Source of the DNA: DASPOJ01 sp050014395
GTDB lineage: Bacteria > Acidobacteriota > Terriglobia > Acidiferrales > UBA7541
DNA length: 64,000 bases
Reading direction: 5' to 3'
Assembly (NCBI GenBank): GCA_050014395.1
Contig: JBEKDK010000004.1
Coordinates: forward strand, 1-64,000
Shown piece after piece: positions 51,918 to 60,373 of this stretch (positions are counted from its first letter, which is position 1; the number at the start of each line of letters is the position of its first letter). The notes beneath the pieces are model-generated. The model was not told the DNA's origin. It saw only the letters and a program-made list of their open reading frames with translations, and did not search any database. The translations under genes were made by a program, and so were the position numbers.

Positions 51918-52205
51918 ATGGTTCGAACGAGCACAATGCTTCGAGTTTTTGTTGTCATGGCTTTGCTTTGCGCTGGCGTCGCGTATTCGCAATCCGCGCC
52001 CGCGAGAAACATCGATCCAAGAATCAGTCCGAACCTCGCCGACGCTCAAACTTACATCACCGACGCTTGGAATAAGGTGGTCCTGGCGCAGAAGGTGAAC
52101 AATTTCGATATGGCCGGCCACGCCGACAACGCCCGGAACGATCTGGTTCATGCGAGCAATGAACTGTATCTGGGAGCACAAGCGGCGTACGCGCACACAA
52201 AATAG
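51918..52205 (+). CDS. Small secreted protein of unknown function
   Basis: 95 residues from the ATG at 51918, with GGGGGAAAC upstream as a ribosome binding site. A signal peptide (TMLRVFVVMALLCAGVAYSQS) precedes a mature part with helical character: RISPNLADAQTYITDAWNKVVLAQKVNNFDMAGHADNARNDLVHASNELYLGAQ in outline. No cysteine in the mature part and no lipobox. I do not recognise it. A TTGCGC...TACAGT pair with 17-base spacing upstream may be the promoter. It is flanked by the permease pair and a convergent threonine ammonia-lyase gene. Confidence 0.7.
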   Translation: MVRTSTMLRVFVVMALLCAGVAYSQSAPARNIDPRISPNLADAQTYITDAWNKVVLAQKVNNFDMAGHADNARNDLVHASNELYLGAQAAYAHTK

Positions 52206-52233
52206 CTGACCGGTCGGCGCATTTCTGATTAAG

Positions 52234-52257
52234 GCCTGCCCGCTGCTGCGGGCAGGC
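52234..52257. terminator. GCCTGCCCGC/GCGGGCAGGC hairpin between convergent genes
   Basis: A perfect 10-bp stem with loop TGCT after the small secreted-protein gene, between it and the convergent threonine ammonia-lyase gene. The string resembles elements at 4651 and 5360. Confidence 0.6.
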
Positions 52258-52302
52258 TCGACCCCAACAAAAATGGGCGTACGGCGAGGCCCGCGGCGCG
52301 AA

Positions 52303-53511
52303 TCAGGTAATGCGCTCGAAGAGGTAGCCGGCTTCGGTGAGCGCCTTCAGCAGCACGGCCACGTGTTCGGCGCCGCGCGTTTCCATCGTGAGGTCGATGG
52401 CGGTGTCGCCGAAATTCACGCCGTAATAGGCGCGATCGTAGGCAGTCGCCACGATGTTCGTGCGATGCTCGGTGAGCACGCCGGTGAGCCGATGTAGCGC
52501 GCCGGGATAATCGGGCAGATGAATGCGCAGGCGAATCATGCGCCCATCCTGCACCAGGCCGCGCTCGATAATGCGCGAAAGGATCGTGACGTCCAGATTG
52601 CCGCCGGAAACGATCAGCACCACTCGTTTGCCGGAAAGTTTCGTTTTGCCGTTTAGCAGAGCTGCGAGCGGGACGGCGCCCGCTCCTTCGGCGAGAATTT
52701 TCTCGCGCTCGAGAAGCAACAGAATCGCGCTGGCGATCTCTTCTTCTTCCACAGTCACAATTTCATCGACGTACTTCTGCACCAGCGGCAACGTCAGTTC
52801 GCCCGCGCGGCGCACGGCGATGCCGTCAGCCAGCGTTGTGGCCACCGGCAACGTGACCGGCTTGCCGTGCTCTACCGCTTCCTTCATTGAAGCCAGGCGC
52901 GCGGTTTGCACGCCGATCACGCGAATCGATGGGCGCGCGTGTTTCAGCACGCAGGCCACGCCGCTGATCAGCCCGCCGCCGCCAATGGCGGTGACGACGG
53001 CTTCGATATCCGGCTGCTGCTCGAACAACTCAATACCCAGCGAGCCTTGGCCCGCGATCACCGCGAGATCGTCGAACGGATGAATCAGCGTGAGGTTGTT
53101 CTCTTTCGATCGGCGCAGCGCTTCGTCGAAGGCTTCGTCGTAATTCGCGCCGTGCAGCAGCACTTCGGCGCCATAGCGCCGCGTGGCCATCACTTTGTTC
53201 AACGGCGTCGCCAGCGGCATGCAGATTTCCGCCGGAATTCCCCGCCGCGTGGCGTGATAGGAGACCGCCTGCGCGTGATTGCCTGCCGAAGCCGCGATCA
53301 GGCCGCGCCGGCGCTCGTCCTCGGTAAGCGTGAGGATGCGATTCAGTGCGCCGCGCTCCTTGTAGGAACCGGTACGCTGCAAATTTTCGAGCTTCAGAAA
53401 AACGTCGTTGCCGGTCATCTCGGAAAATGTTTCCGAGCGGGCGCAGGGCGTCACCAGAATCGAATCCCGGATCCGGCCGCGTGCTTGCTTGATGTCTTCG
53501 ACCTTTAGCAT
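52303..53511 (-). CDS. ilvA: Threonine ammonia-lyase
   Basis: 402 residues. The PLP lysine is in LQRTGSYKERGALNRI; AASAGNHAQAVSYHATRRGIPAEICMPLATPLNKV, IGGGGLISGVACVLKHARP and the SGGNLDVTIL segment are typical fold-type II features. A C-terminal ACT-like regulatory domain (RLRIHLPDYPGALHRLTGVLTEHRTNIVATAYDR) suggests end-product control. It converts threonine to 2-oxobutyrate and ammonia, for isoleucine or catabolism. A catabolic TdcB-type enzyme is possible; the single ACT region does not decide. It follows the PII/siroheme pair on the same strand after 29 bases. Confidence 0.9.
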   Translation of the reverse strand: MLKVEDIKQARGRIRDSILVTPCARSETFSEMTGNDVFLKLENLQRTGSYKERGALNRILTLTEDERRRGLIAASAGNHAQAVSYHATRRGIPAEICMPLATPLNKVMATRRYGAEVLLHGANYDEAFDEALRRSKENNLTLIHPFDDLAVIAGQGSLGIELFEQQPDIEAVVTAIGGGGLISGVACVLKHARPSIRVIGVQTARLASMKEAVEHGKPVTLPVATTLADGIAVRRAGELTLPLVQKYVDEIVTVEEEEIASAILLLLEREKILAEGAGAVPLAALLNGKTKLSGKRVVLIVSGGNLDVTILSRIIERGLVQDGRMIRLRIHLPDYPGALHRLTGVLTEHRTNIVATAYDRAYYGVNFGDTAIDLTMETRGAEHVAVLLKALTEAGYLFERIT

Positions 53512-53540
53512 GAAGTCACTTTCTCGTATCGCCGGCGAAT

Positions 53541-54146
53541 CTAGCGACGGCCGCGGAAAGTTTTGAAACCCGCGGCGCTCGCCTGGCGATGAAGAATCTT
53601 ACGCTTTTTCGCCGGATCGAGCGCGCGGCGCAAAATATCGGTGCGATCGCGCCCAAGGCGTTTCACCCACGCGCCGTATTCGGGACCGAAACGCTGCGCA
53701 AGCTCGGCGCGCAAGCGCGCGGCCAGCGAAGGGCTTAACCCGCCGGTCGAAATCGCGATTTGCAGCGAGCCGCGGCGCACCACCGCCGGATAATAAAAAT
53801 CGCAATTCGGCGGATCGTCCACCGCGTTGCACAGAACACCGGCGCGGCGCGCTTGGCGAAAAATGTCGCGGTGAAGCGCAGCGGACGACGTCGCGGCAAT
53901 TACCAGAAACGCACCGCCCAGATCGCCGGGGAGATACGCGCGTTTGCGCCAAACGATTTGCTTGCCGCGGGCCCAGCGGCGAATTCTGCCCGTGGCTTCG
54001 GGCGCCACAACTGTGACGCGCGCTCCGGCGCGCAACAGGCTATCGATCTTCGATTCCGCGATCGCGCCAGCGCCAACCACCAGGCACCGTCGTCCCGTCA
54101 ATTTCAAGAACAGCGGGAACAGGTCGGGCGCTGCGCCGCGCTTCAC
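53541..54146 (-). CDS. Precorrin-2 dehydrogenase/sirohydrochlorin ferrochelatase-type enzyme (CysG N-terminal/MET8-like)
   Basis: 201 residues from a GTG at 54146, whose GTGA overlaps the PII stop. It oxidises precorrin-2 to sirohydrochlorin and may insert iron to give siroheme. The NAD-binding Rossmann segment is RRCLVVGAGAIAESKIDSLLRAGARVTVVAPEA; then AFLVIAATSSAALHRDIFRQARRAGVLCNAVDDPPNCDFYYPAVVRRGSLQIAISTGGLSPSLAARLRAEL in outline, the strongest family signature. It provides siroheme for sulfite and nitrite reductases, with cobA at 48024-48977. Tight coupling to PII is unusual for a siroheme gene and points to nitrogen control. Confidence 0.9.
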   Translation of the reverse strand: MKRGAAPDLFPLFLKLTGRRCLVVGAGAIAESKIDSLLRAGARVTVVAPEATGRIRRWARGKQIVWRKRAYLPGDLGGAFLVIAATSSAALHRDIFRQARRAGVLCNAVDDPPNCDFYYPAVVRRGSLQIAISTGGLSPSLAARLRAELAQRFGPEYGAWVKRLGRDRTDILRRALDPAKKRKILHRQASAAGFKTFRGRR

Positions 54147-54481
54147 AGAGCGGCTTCCCCGCGGTCGTCATTGCGGATGCGAATCACTTCCTCGAGATTG
54201 GAAACGAATATCTTGCCGTCGCCGATGCGCCCGGTGCGCGCCGCCGCCGAAAGCGTGCGGACCACTTCGTCCACGCGCGCATCCGCGATGACGATTTCCA
54301 GCTTCACCTTCGGCAGCAGGTCCACGTTATATTCCCGGCCGCGATAGACCTCGCGGTGGCCTTTTTGCCGGCCGTGCCCGCGAACTTCCGAAGCCGTCAT
54401 GCCTTCGACGCCGATCGCGATCAAGGCCTCTTTGACCGAATCCAATTTCGACGGCTGAATGATCGCTTCAATTTTTTTCAT
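54143..54481 (-). CDS. glnB: Nitrogen regulatory PII protein
   Basis: 112 residues. PII signature 1 is YRGREYNVDLLPKVKLEIV, with the uridylylation tyrosine Y51 in the T-loop; signature 2 is GRIGDGKIFVSNLEEVIRIRNDDRGEAAL. KKIEAIIQPSKLDSVKEALIAIGVEGMTASEVRGHGRQKG begins the ferredoxin-like fold. The sequence does not separate GlnB from GlnK, as no ammonium transporter is adjacent. It senses 2-oxoglutarate/ATP/ADP and controls nitrogen assimilation. It precedes the siroheme dehydrogenase gene with a 4-base overlap and is divergent from the porin-glnA pair. Confidence 0.93.
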   Translation of the reverse strand: MKKIEAIIQPSKLDSVKEALIAIGVEGMTASEVRGHGRQKGHREVYRGREYNVDLLPKVKLEIVIADARVDEVVRTLSAAARTGRIGDGKIFVSNLEEVIRIRNDDRGEAAL

Positions 54482-54610
54482 GCGTCACATCCCTTTCTTT
54501 TCTCAGGCTTGGGCCGCCCGAGCGTGCTGCGATGCGGGGCATGCCGATTGCGCCGCGCCAACGGCGGCGAAACGCTTCTGAACTCCACGAACTTGATGAA
54601 ACTGATGAAC

Positions 54611-54763
54611 TTAGTTGAGCCCGCCACTGGGAACGTCTAAAACCAAGAATTTTGCATCCGCCCAATTGAAATTTTCCGTTTCCCATCTAAAAGAGTCAAG
54701 CGTAGAGTCGATCACCTTAATGAATTCTAAACAAGATTCAAACGAAATATAAACAGGGGCCAT
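54611..54763 (-). CDS. Possible small AT-richer reading frame
   Basis: Within the 332-base region between divergent glnB and the porin gene, a minus-strand frame from an ATG at 54763 (MAPVYISFESCLEFIKVIDST) to a TAA at 54611 has protein-like composition and is visibly less GC-rich than its surroundings. It has no clear ribosome binding site. It could be a remnant of a transferred gene or chance. I see nothing else to call in the region except the promoters that must lie there. Confidence 0.25.
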   Translation of the reverse strand: MAPVYISFESCLEFIKVIDSTLDSFRWETENFNWADAKFLVLDVPSGGLN

Positions 54764-54813
54764 AAGAAACAAGGGTGGAGTCGGTGCCTTCAATATCATA
54801 TAAATAGGAGACG

Positions 54814-56340
54814 ATGAAAACTATGCGCATTAAGATTCTTCTAGTATCCGGTCTATTGCTGATTGCGTCCACCGTTGTACGGGGCCAGGCTACGGCCCCG
54901 GCAACAACGGACTCGAGTTCCCCGGCGACTGCGGCGCAAACGCCGGCCGCAACCCCCGCAGCGACGCCGGATTCAAGCTCCACGGCGCCCGCGGCGCAAA
55001 GTCCCGCCGCGACGCCCGCAGCGGCGCCAACGGCGCCGCCGACGTGGTCTGCGGGGCCGATCGACTTCGCCGGCGAGATCGACGGCTACTATACCTTTAA
55101 TACGAATCATCCGGACGGCGTTTTTGGAAACACGTCCGGGACATACAGCACGTACAATAACAACAATCTTTACAACTTCAACTCCAAAGCCAACCAGTTC
55201 GATTTGAATTTCGCCAAGCTGGCGATGTCGCACGCGCCGGACCCGGTCGGCTTCGAGTTGGACTTCGGATTTGGGCGCACAGTGCAAACGGTCAATTTTT
55301 CCGAGCAGCCCAACGGCTTCCAGTACGTGGAGCAAGCGTACTTGGAATGGAAGCCGGCCAAGGCCAAGGGGTTCGAGTTGGACTTCGGGAAATTCGCGAC
55401 GAGCGCCGGCGCGGAAGTGATCGAGACGTACAACAACTGGAACTATTCGCGCTCGCTGCTTTTCACATGGGCGATCCCGTATTACCACATGGGCGTGCGG
55501 ACGTCCTTTCCGATCGGAAAACACTGGACCGCCGGAGTGCAGGTGGTCAACGGCTGGAACAACGTTTCGACGACTGTGAACAGCGGCAAGACGCTCGGAT
55601 TCGTCGCGGCCCTTACGACAGCCAAGGCCACGTGGAACATCAACTACTACACCGGCCCGGGGAATGCCGGCTCGAACAGCGGCTGGCTGAACTTGATCGA
55701 TACCACGCTGTTGCTGACGCCAACGGGTAAGCTCGCTAAGCTCAACGCGTACATCAACTACGATTACGACCGGCACGGCTTCGGCACATCCCAGGGTTTC
55801 GCAATGCCGGCAGTTTCCTGGTACGGCATCGCCGGCGCGCTCCACGAACAATTGACTGGGAAGTTTGCTCTCGCACAGCGCTTTGAATGGTTCGACGACG
55901 CAAACGGATTCGACCTTTCGAGCGCCCTGCCGCCCGCTGTCGCCGGCGACGCGGTACCGCAACAGGTGAAGGAAATCACGATCACGGCGGAATACAAGCT
56001 GCTCGAAGGTCTGCTGTGGCGGCTGGAATACCGGCGAGACTGGTCCACGTATCCGATGTTCTTGCGTGGCGCGTTCCCCCAACAAGCTGATTTCTGCAAT
56101 TACAACGTCGACTTCGACGACGGTTGCGCCAATCAGGAACCCGACGAAGGTGGCATCGTGAAGGCGCCCGATACTGGCTCGGGGTTGATGAACACCGTCA
56201 ACCCGCTGGCCACGGTGGCGCCCGGCGCCGAATTCCCCTCCGTGCTCAGCCCGAACAACCCGGCGGGCCTGTACGGCTTCTCGAAATCGCAGAACACGAT
56301 CACCATCGGTCTGATCGCGTTCTTCGGCCCCAAGCGGTAG
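54814..56340 (+). CDS. Outer-membrane porin of the OmpL/BBP2-like type upstream of glnA
   Basis: 508 residues from the ATG at 54814 with AGGAGACG upstream. A signal peptide (RIKILLVSGLLLIASTVVRGQ) is followed by about 50 residues of A/T/P/S-rich linker with repeats of AAQTPAATPAA/AAQSPAATPAA, then a beta-barrel: IDFAGEIDGYYTFNTNHPDG, FDLNFAKLAMSHAPDPVGFELDFGFGRTV, ELDFGKFATSAGAEVIETYNNWNYSRSLLFTWAIPYYHMGVR, KHWTAGVQVVNGWNN and a final strand ITIGLIAFFGPKR. Family members are putative porins with little functional evidence. Location upstream of glnA and opposite PII suggests uptake of a nitrogen source. The tail is not a canonical terminal phenylalanine. Confidence 0.8.
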   Translation: MKTMRIKILLVSGLLLIASTVVRGQATAPATTDSSSPATAAQTPAATPAATPDSSSTAPAAQSPAATPAAAPTAPPTWSAGPIDFAGEIDGYYTFNTNHPDGVFGNTSGTYSTYNNNNLYNFNSKANQFDLNFAKLAMSHAPDPVGFELDFGFGRTVQTVNFSEQPNGFQYVEQAYLEWKPAKAKGFELDFGKFATSAGAEVIETYNNWNYSRSLLFTWAIPYYHMGVRTSFPIGKHWTAGVQVVNGWNNVSTTVNSGKTLGFVAALTTAKATWNINYYTGPGNAGSNSGWLNLIDTTLLLTPTGKLAKLNAYINYDYDRHGFGTSQGFAMPAVSWYGIAGALHEQLTGKFALAQRFEWFDDANGFDLSSALPPAVAGDAVPQQVKEITITAEYKLLEGLLWRLEYRRDWSTYPMFLRGAFPQQADFCNYNVDFDDGCANQEPDEGGIVKAPDTGSGLMNTVNPLATVAPGAEFPSVLSPNNPAGLYGFSKSQNTITIGLIAFFGPKR

Positions 56341-56430
56341 AGCGAGGCGGTCCGCTGACAAGGGACGAGAGCGTTACAAGTGATGATGGAGACCTAGATT
56401 GAATTGCGAGTGATTGTGTGGATGGCCGGG

Positions 56431-56469
56431 AGCTCCCGGTCGCCGTCGGCAGCGGCGGCCGGGAGCTTT
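56431..56469 (+). terminator. 15-bp hairpin between the porin gene and glnA
   Basis: AGCTCCCGGTCGCCG (56431-56445) pairs with CGGCGGCCGGGAGCT (56453-56467), 15 pairs with one T-G, loop of 7, followed by TT. The upstream string GGCCGGGAGCT (56424-56434) repeats the 3' arm exactly and offers a competing pairing, so this could be an attenuator, for example an ANTAR target. Termination of the porin transcript is the simplest role. Confidence 0.65.
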
Positions 56470-56688
56470 GGCCGGCCCTGGCGCACATTGGAGAACTGGT
56501 GGGCGCCAAGTAACTCCGAAACGGCGCGCGGCGGGTGCGAAGCGCTGACGGTTGCGCAAAACGGGCGTGGCCCTGTATGATTCCGAGTTTCATGAAGCTT
56601 GGCAAGACGCGTCAGCGCGCAAGGCGATCCCACCGAGAGACGCACATGGATTTCTGTTGTGGAATATCATTTCATCTAAGGAGCTCAA

Positions 56689-58098
56689 ATGAATGCTAAG
56701 GAGTTGTTGGAGTTCGTAACCAAGAACGACATCAAGCAAGTGGATTTGCGCTTCATCGACCTGCCGGGCGTCCAGCAGCACGTCAGCTATCCGATCGCCG
56801 AACTGAACAAGGGATCTCTCGAAGATGGCTTTGGCTTCGATGGATCGAGCATTCGCGGCTGGCAAGCCATCAACGAAAGCGACATGCTCTTGATTCCGGA
56901 CCCGGAAACGGCGTTCATCGACCCATTCTGCAACGTCAAGACCATCGTCTTGATCTGCGACGCGATCGACCCCGTCACCCGCCAGCCTTACGGACGCGAC
57001 GCCCGCTGGGTGGCGCGCAAGGCCGAGCTGTACCTGAAGAACAGTCACCTGGGCGACACGGCGTACTTCGGCGCCGAATCCGAATTCTTCATCTTCGATA
57101 GCATTCGCTTCGACACGGACCACCAGCACAGCTATTACTTCATCGACTCCGACGAAGGCCGCTGGAATTCCGGCAAAGAAGGCCCGAACCTGGGATACCG
57201 GCCGCGCTACAAGGAAGGCTACTTCCCCGTCCCGCCAACCGATCAATTCCAGAATCTGCGCAGCGAAATCGTGCAGACGATGTTGGCCTGCGGTCTGGAT
57301 ATCGAGTGTCATCACCACGAAGTCGCCACCGGCGGACAATGCGAAATCGATCAGCGCTTCAACACGCTGGTGAAATCGGCCGACGGCATGACACTCTATA
57401 AGTACATCATCCGCAACGTCGCGTTTAAGTACGGCAAGACCGTCACCTTCATGCCCAAGCCGCTGTTCGCCGATAACGGCAGCGGAATGCACACGCACCA
57501 GAGCATTTGGAAAGACGGCAAGCCGCTGTTCGCCGGAGACCGCTACGCCGGACTTTCCGAAATGGCGCTGCACTACACCGGCGGGCTGCTGAAGCACGCG
57601 CGCGCGCTTTCCGCGATCATTGCTCCGACGACCAACAGCTACAAGCGCTTGGTGCCCGGTTACGAAGCGCCGGTGAACCTGGCGTATTCGCGCCGCAACC
57701 GCTCGGCCGCGTGCCGCATCCCGATGTATTCCAACAGCCCGAAGGCCAAGCGCGTTGAGTTCCGTCCGCCCGACCCGGCCGCCAATCCGTATCTGGCGTT
57801 CGCGGCCATGCTGATGGCCGGCTTGGACGGCGTGCTGAATAAGGTGAATCCCGGCGAGCCTCTGGACAAGGACATCTACGATCTGTCGCCTGAGGAGTTG
57901 AAGGCCGTGCCGTCGATGCCGGGCTCGCTGGAAGAAGCGCTCTCCTGCCTCGAGGCCGACCACGAATTCCTGCTCAAGGGCGACGTCTTCTCCGAGGACC
58001 TGATCGAAACCTACATCAACTACAAGCGCAAGAACGAAGCCGACGCCGTGCGCATGCGCCCGCATCCGTACGAATTCCACCTCTACTACGACATTTAG
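56689..58098 (+). CDS. glnA: Glutamine synthetase type I
   Basis: 469 residues, the usual length of GS-I. It makes glutamine from glutamate and ammonia with ATP. Clear marks are KQVDLRFIDLPGVQQH, DGFGFDGSSIRGW, GAESEFFIFD, the ATP-site segment GKTVTFMPKPLFADNGSGMHTHQS, PTTNSYKRLVPGYEAPV and RIPMYSNSPKAKRVEFRPPDPAANPYLAFAAMLMAGLDG. The adenylylation tyrosine of the GSI-beta class is present in DIYDLSPEEL. The start ATG at 56689 follows AAGGAG. With PII and the urease operon it forms the nitrogen part of the window. Confidence 0.97.
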   Translation: MNAKELLEFVTKNDIKQVDLRFIDLPGVQQHVSYPIAELNKGSLEDGFGFDGSSIRGWQAINESDMLLIPDPETAFIDPFCNVKTIVLICDAIDPVTRQPYGRDARWVARKAELYLKNSHLGDTAYFGAESEFFIFDSIRFDTDHQHSYYFIDSDEGRWNSGKEGPNLGYRPRYKEGYFPVPPTDQFQNLRSEIVQTMLACGLDIECHHHEVATGGQCEIDQRFNTLVKSADGMTLYKYIIRNVAFKYGKTVTFMPKPLFADNGSGMHTHQSIWKDGKPLFAGDRYAGLSEMALHYTGGLLKHARALSAIIAPTTNSYKRLVPGYEAPVNLAYSRRNRSAACRIPMYSNSPKAKRVEFRPPDPAANPYLAFAAMLMAGLDGVLNKVNPGEPLDKDIYDLSPEELKAVPSMPGSLEEALSCLEADHEFLLKGDVFSEDLIETYINYKRKNEADAVRMRPHPYEFHLYYDI

Positions 58099-58136
58099 TC
58101 GTCCAGTCGTAGCTGTGGACATCGAAGCGAAAACCG

Positions 58137-58167
58137 AACGGGCCGGCGATCAAATCGCCGGCTCGTT
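58137..58167 (+). terminator. Terminator after glnA
   Basis: AACGGGCCGGCGAT pairs with ATCGCCGGCTCGTT over 14 pairs (one G-U), with loop CAA, then TTC. It lies between convergent glnA and ureD, so it may serve both. Confidence 0.7.
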
Positions 58168-58204
58168 TCGCGTCTGAGTCTCGCACCCGATCAAACTTAA
58201 GGAA

Positions 58205-59005
58205 TCAATATTTTCTGAGGTCGAACGGCGGCAGAGCCAGCAAAGAGCGGCGCGCGGCGGCCCACAGCGCGGACGTGGCTGCGGCCAGATCGCCGGCAGT
58301 GGCGGTGAGATAGCGGACGACGCAACCGCCGCTGCCTAGAAGGCTGGCTCCGGCGCGCAGATGCGGCATGGTAGCTAGCGTCGCGTGCGTGGCGTCGGTG
58401 ACGGATTGCCAATTCTCGAAGCCATCGGCGAGCATCACCAGTGAAGCCACATAGCCGAATCCTTCCGCGATGCCGAGACTTGTTGGGCGCAAATCGCTCG
58501 CTCCCGGACTCTTCGGCGCATCGGCCTGCGAGCCGCGCGGTGCGGGCGCGATTTTCGTTCGGCTGAGATATAACGGCGCGCCGTCGCAAAACACACGCGT
58601 CTCCGAATCGAATTCACGGGAGGCCCAGGCTTCGCCGTGCGCCAATCGCCCGGCGGCGAACGCATCGAACAGAATTGCGCGGCTGCCGCGTCCCAATTCC
58701 ACTGACAATCGCTGCCTGAATCGCGAATCCGCGTGCGGGATTACGTGATCCGGCACGAATTCCAGCGTCGCACCAGCGCCCACTTCAATCCACGTTTCCT
58801 GCACGCTCGGCTCGCCAAGTGAGCGATAGACGCGCGTGGCCGAAGGAGTGGAAAGGCACGCATGCGTTCCGGGATCGAGCACCACTCTTGACAAGAGACG
58901 ATCGCCGCCGAGAATTCCGCCCGTGGGATTGAGCAGCAGCATGTAGGCCGCGCCGTCGTCCATCGCAATCGCGGTCTGCGCCTGCAGCGGCAGCGTGTAA
59001 CGCAA
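58205..59005 (-). CDS. ureD: Urease accessory protein UreD, start codon unclear
   Basis: 266 residues from a TTG at 59005 (MRYTLPLQAQTAIAMDDGAAYMLLLNPTGGILGGDRL). UreD-typical segments include THACLSTPSATRVYRS, LEFVPDHVIPHADSRFRQRLSVELGRGSRAILFDAFAAGRLAHGE and LLGSGGCVVRYL. It is a scaffold for nickel delivery to urease with UreF and UreG. The homology extends upstream of the TTG in the same frame (ERAGRDGFLSLRFKNDGGRTVVS), but no ATG, GTG or TTG is in that frame before it meets the end of ureG, 10 or so codons back. It may start at a rare codon, or a sequence error may hide the start. Confidence 0.85.
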   Translation of the reverse strand: MRYTLPLQAQTAIAMDDGAAYMLLLNPTGGILGGDRLLSRVVLDPGTHACLSTPSATRVYRSLGEPSVQETWIEVGAGATLEFVPDHVIPHADSRFRQRLSVELGRGSRAILFDAFAAGRLAHGEAWASREFDSETRVFCDGAPLYLSRTKIAPAPRGSQADAPKSPGASDLRPTSLGIAEGFGYVASLVMLADGFENWQSVTDATHATLATMPHLRAGASLLGSGGCVVRYLTATAGDLAAATSALWAAARRSLLALPPFDLRKY

Positions 59006-59075
59006 GCGGCTGACGACGGTGCGTCCGCCATCGTTCTTGAAACGCAGGCTCAGGAACCCATCGCGCCCGGCGCGT

Positions 59076-59687
59076 TCAAGACTCGAAGAGAAGTTCGCGC
59101 CTGACCCAGCTGACGACTGTGTCCACGCCTGTCCCGTCTTTGAGGTTGGTGAAGACGTATGGCCTTTCCCCGCGCACGCGTTTGGCGTCGCGATCCATCA
59201 CTTCCAGGCTCGCGCCAACGTACGGCGCAAGATCGATCTTATTGATGACGAGCAATCCCGACGTTGTGATGCCCGGCCCGCCCTTGCGCGGGATTTTGTC
59301 GCCCTCCGCCACGTCGATCACGTAGATCGTCGCGTCCACCAGCTCTGGGCTAAACGTCGCTGCCAGATTGTCGCCGCCACTTTCGATGAACAAAATTTGC
59401 AGGCCGGGAAAGCGCTGGAACATTAGCCGCGCTGCCTCAAGATTCACCGAAGCATCTTCGCGAATCGCTGTGTGCGGGCAGCCGCCGGTTTCTACGCCGA
59501 CGATGCGCTCGGCCGGCAGCACGCCGCGGCGCGTCAAAAATTCGGCGTCCTCGCGCGTGTAAATGTCGTTGGTGATCACCGCCAAATCGTATTGCGGCTG
59601 CAACCGTCGGCAGAGCGATTCCACCAGCGCGGTTTTCCCCGAGCCCACCGGCCCGCCGATCCCGATGCGCACTGGAACTTGCGTCAT
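59076..59687 (-). CDS. ureG: Urease accessory GTPase UreG
   Basis: 203 residues from the ATG at 59687 (MTQVPVRIGIGGPVGSGKTALVESL), in an ATGA overlap with the ureF stop. The P-loop is GGPVGSGKT, the nickel-binding metal motif CPH is in ETGGCPHTAIREDASVN, and NKIDLAPYVGASLEVMDRDA is the guanine-specificity motif. ESGGDNLAATFSPELVDATIYVIDVAEGDKIPRKGGPGIT is a family hallmark. It hydrolyses GTP during nickel insertion into urease with UreD, UreE and UreF. It ends within the ureD homology region. Confidence 0.95.
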   Translation of the reverse strand: MTQVPVRIGIGGPVGSGKTALVESLCRRLQPQYDLAVITNDIYTREDAEFLTRRGVLPAERIVGVETGGCPHTAIREDASVNLEAARLMFQRFPGLQILFIESGGDNLAATFSPELVDATIYVIDVAEGDKIPRKGGPGITTSGLLVINKIDLAPYVGASLEVMDRDAKRVRGERPYVFTNLKDGTGVDTVVSWVRRELLFES

Positions 59688-60373
59688 GATCGGAATAGCC
59701 TCGCGGAAAGATGGGCGTGCTGCATCGCCGCAATCTCGATGGCCGGAACGAAGCTCCAAATTTCATCCGGCTTGCGATTCGCGGCAACCGCAGCCAGCCG
59801 CGCAATGATGGGCCGCAAATTCCACAGGATGCGCTGCCCGGCCAGTTGGCCCAGCGGTGCGAGGCGCAGCGCCGCGCCCACAAGCTGCGCGCTTGTGGCA
59901 TACAGCAGCGCCGAAGCCGTCGCCTGCGCGTCCCAACCCTGCGCGCTCGCAATCAAGCCAAACGCAACCGCGTGATGCCCTGGCGTTCGGCCGCTCTCGA
60001 GGGCGGCGGACAATTCCTCCACAATCGCACTTCCACACACCGCCGCCGCGATACGCAGCGTCTGCCGCCCCATTTGCCGGCTTGCCTCGCGTAATTCCGC
60101 CGCGCACTTCATCGCTTCGAGTGACGCATCAAGTTCAAGGCAGGCGGGCAGATCGCCCGCGGCCGCGGCCCGCGCCGCCGCAATCGCGGCAACAGCATCG
60201 GTAGGCCCTGCGGAATTTTCAAGATACGCGCGAATGAACGATTCCACGCCGGCGGCATCGCTCACCGCGCCGGCCTGCACGTAAGTTTCCAGCCCCAGCG
60301 AATGCGCGTAGCCTCCCGCGGGAAACAATCCGTCGGAAAATTGCAGCAGGCTGATCAGCGCGTCAGCGTCCAT
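59684..60373 (-). CDS. ureF: Urease accessory protein UreF
   Basis: 229 residues from the ATG at 60373 (MDADALISLLQFSDGLFPAGGYAHSLGLETYVQAG), the typical UreF opening. All-alpha protein; later segments include AALESGRTPGHHAVAFGLIASAQGWDAQATASALLYATSAQLVGAALRLAPLGQ. It forms the UreDFG complex that carries nickel and gates UreG. It overlaps ureE by 11 bases and ureG by 4, so the unit is tightly coupled. A longer frame upstream is not used. Confidence 0.93.
   Translation of the reverse strand: MDADALISLLQFSDGLFPAGGYAHSLGLETYVQAGAVSDAAGVESFIRAYLENSAGPTDAVAAIAAARAAAAGDLPACLELDASLEAMKCAAELREASRQMGRQTLRIAAAVCGSAIVEELSAALESGRTPGHHAVAFGLIASAQGWDAQATASALLYATSAQLVGAALRLAPLGQLAGQRILWNLRPIIARLAAVAANRKPDEIWSFVPAIEIAAMQHAHLSARLFRS

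Noticed and set aside
56479..56491. A sigma-54 promoter for glnA (TGGCGCACATTGG)
   Set aside because: The GG and GC elements are not at the required 10-base separation.
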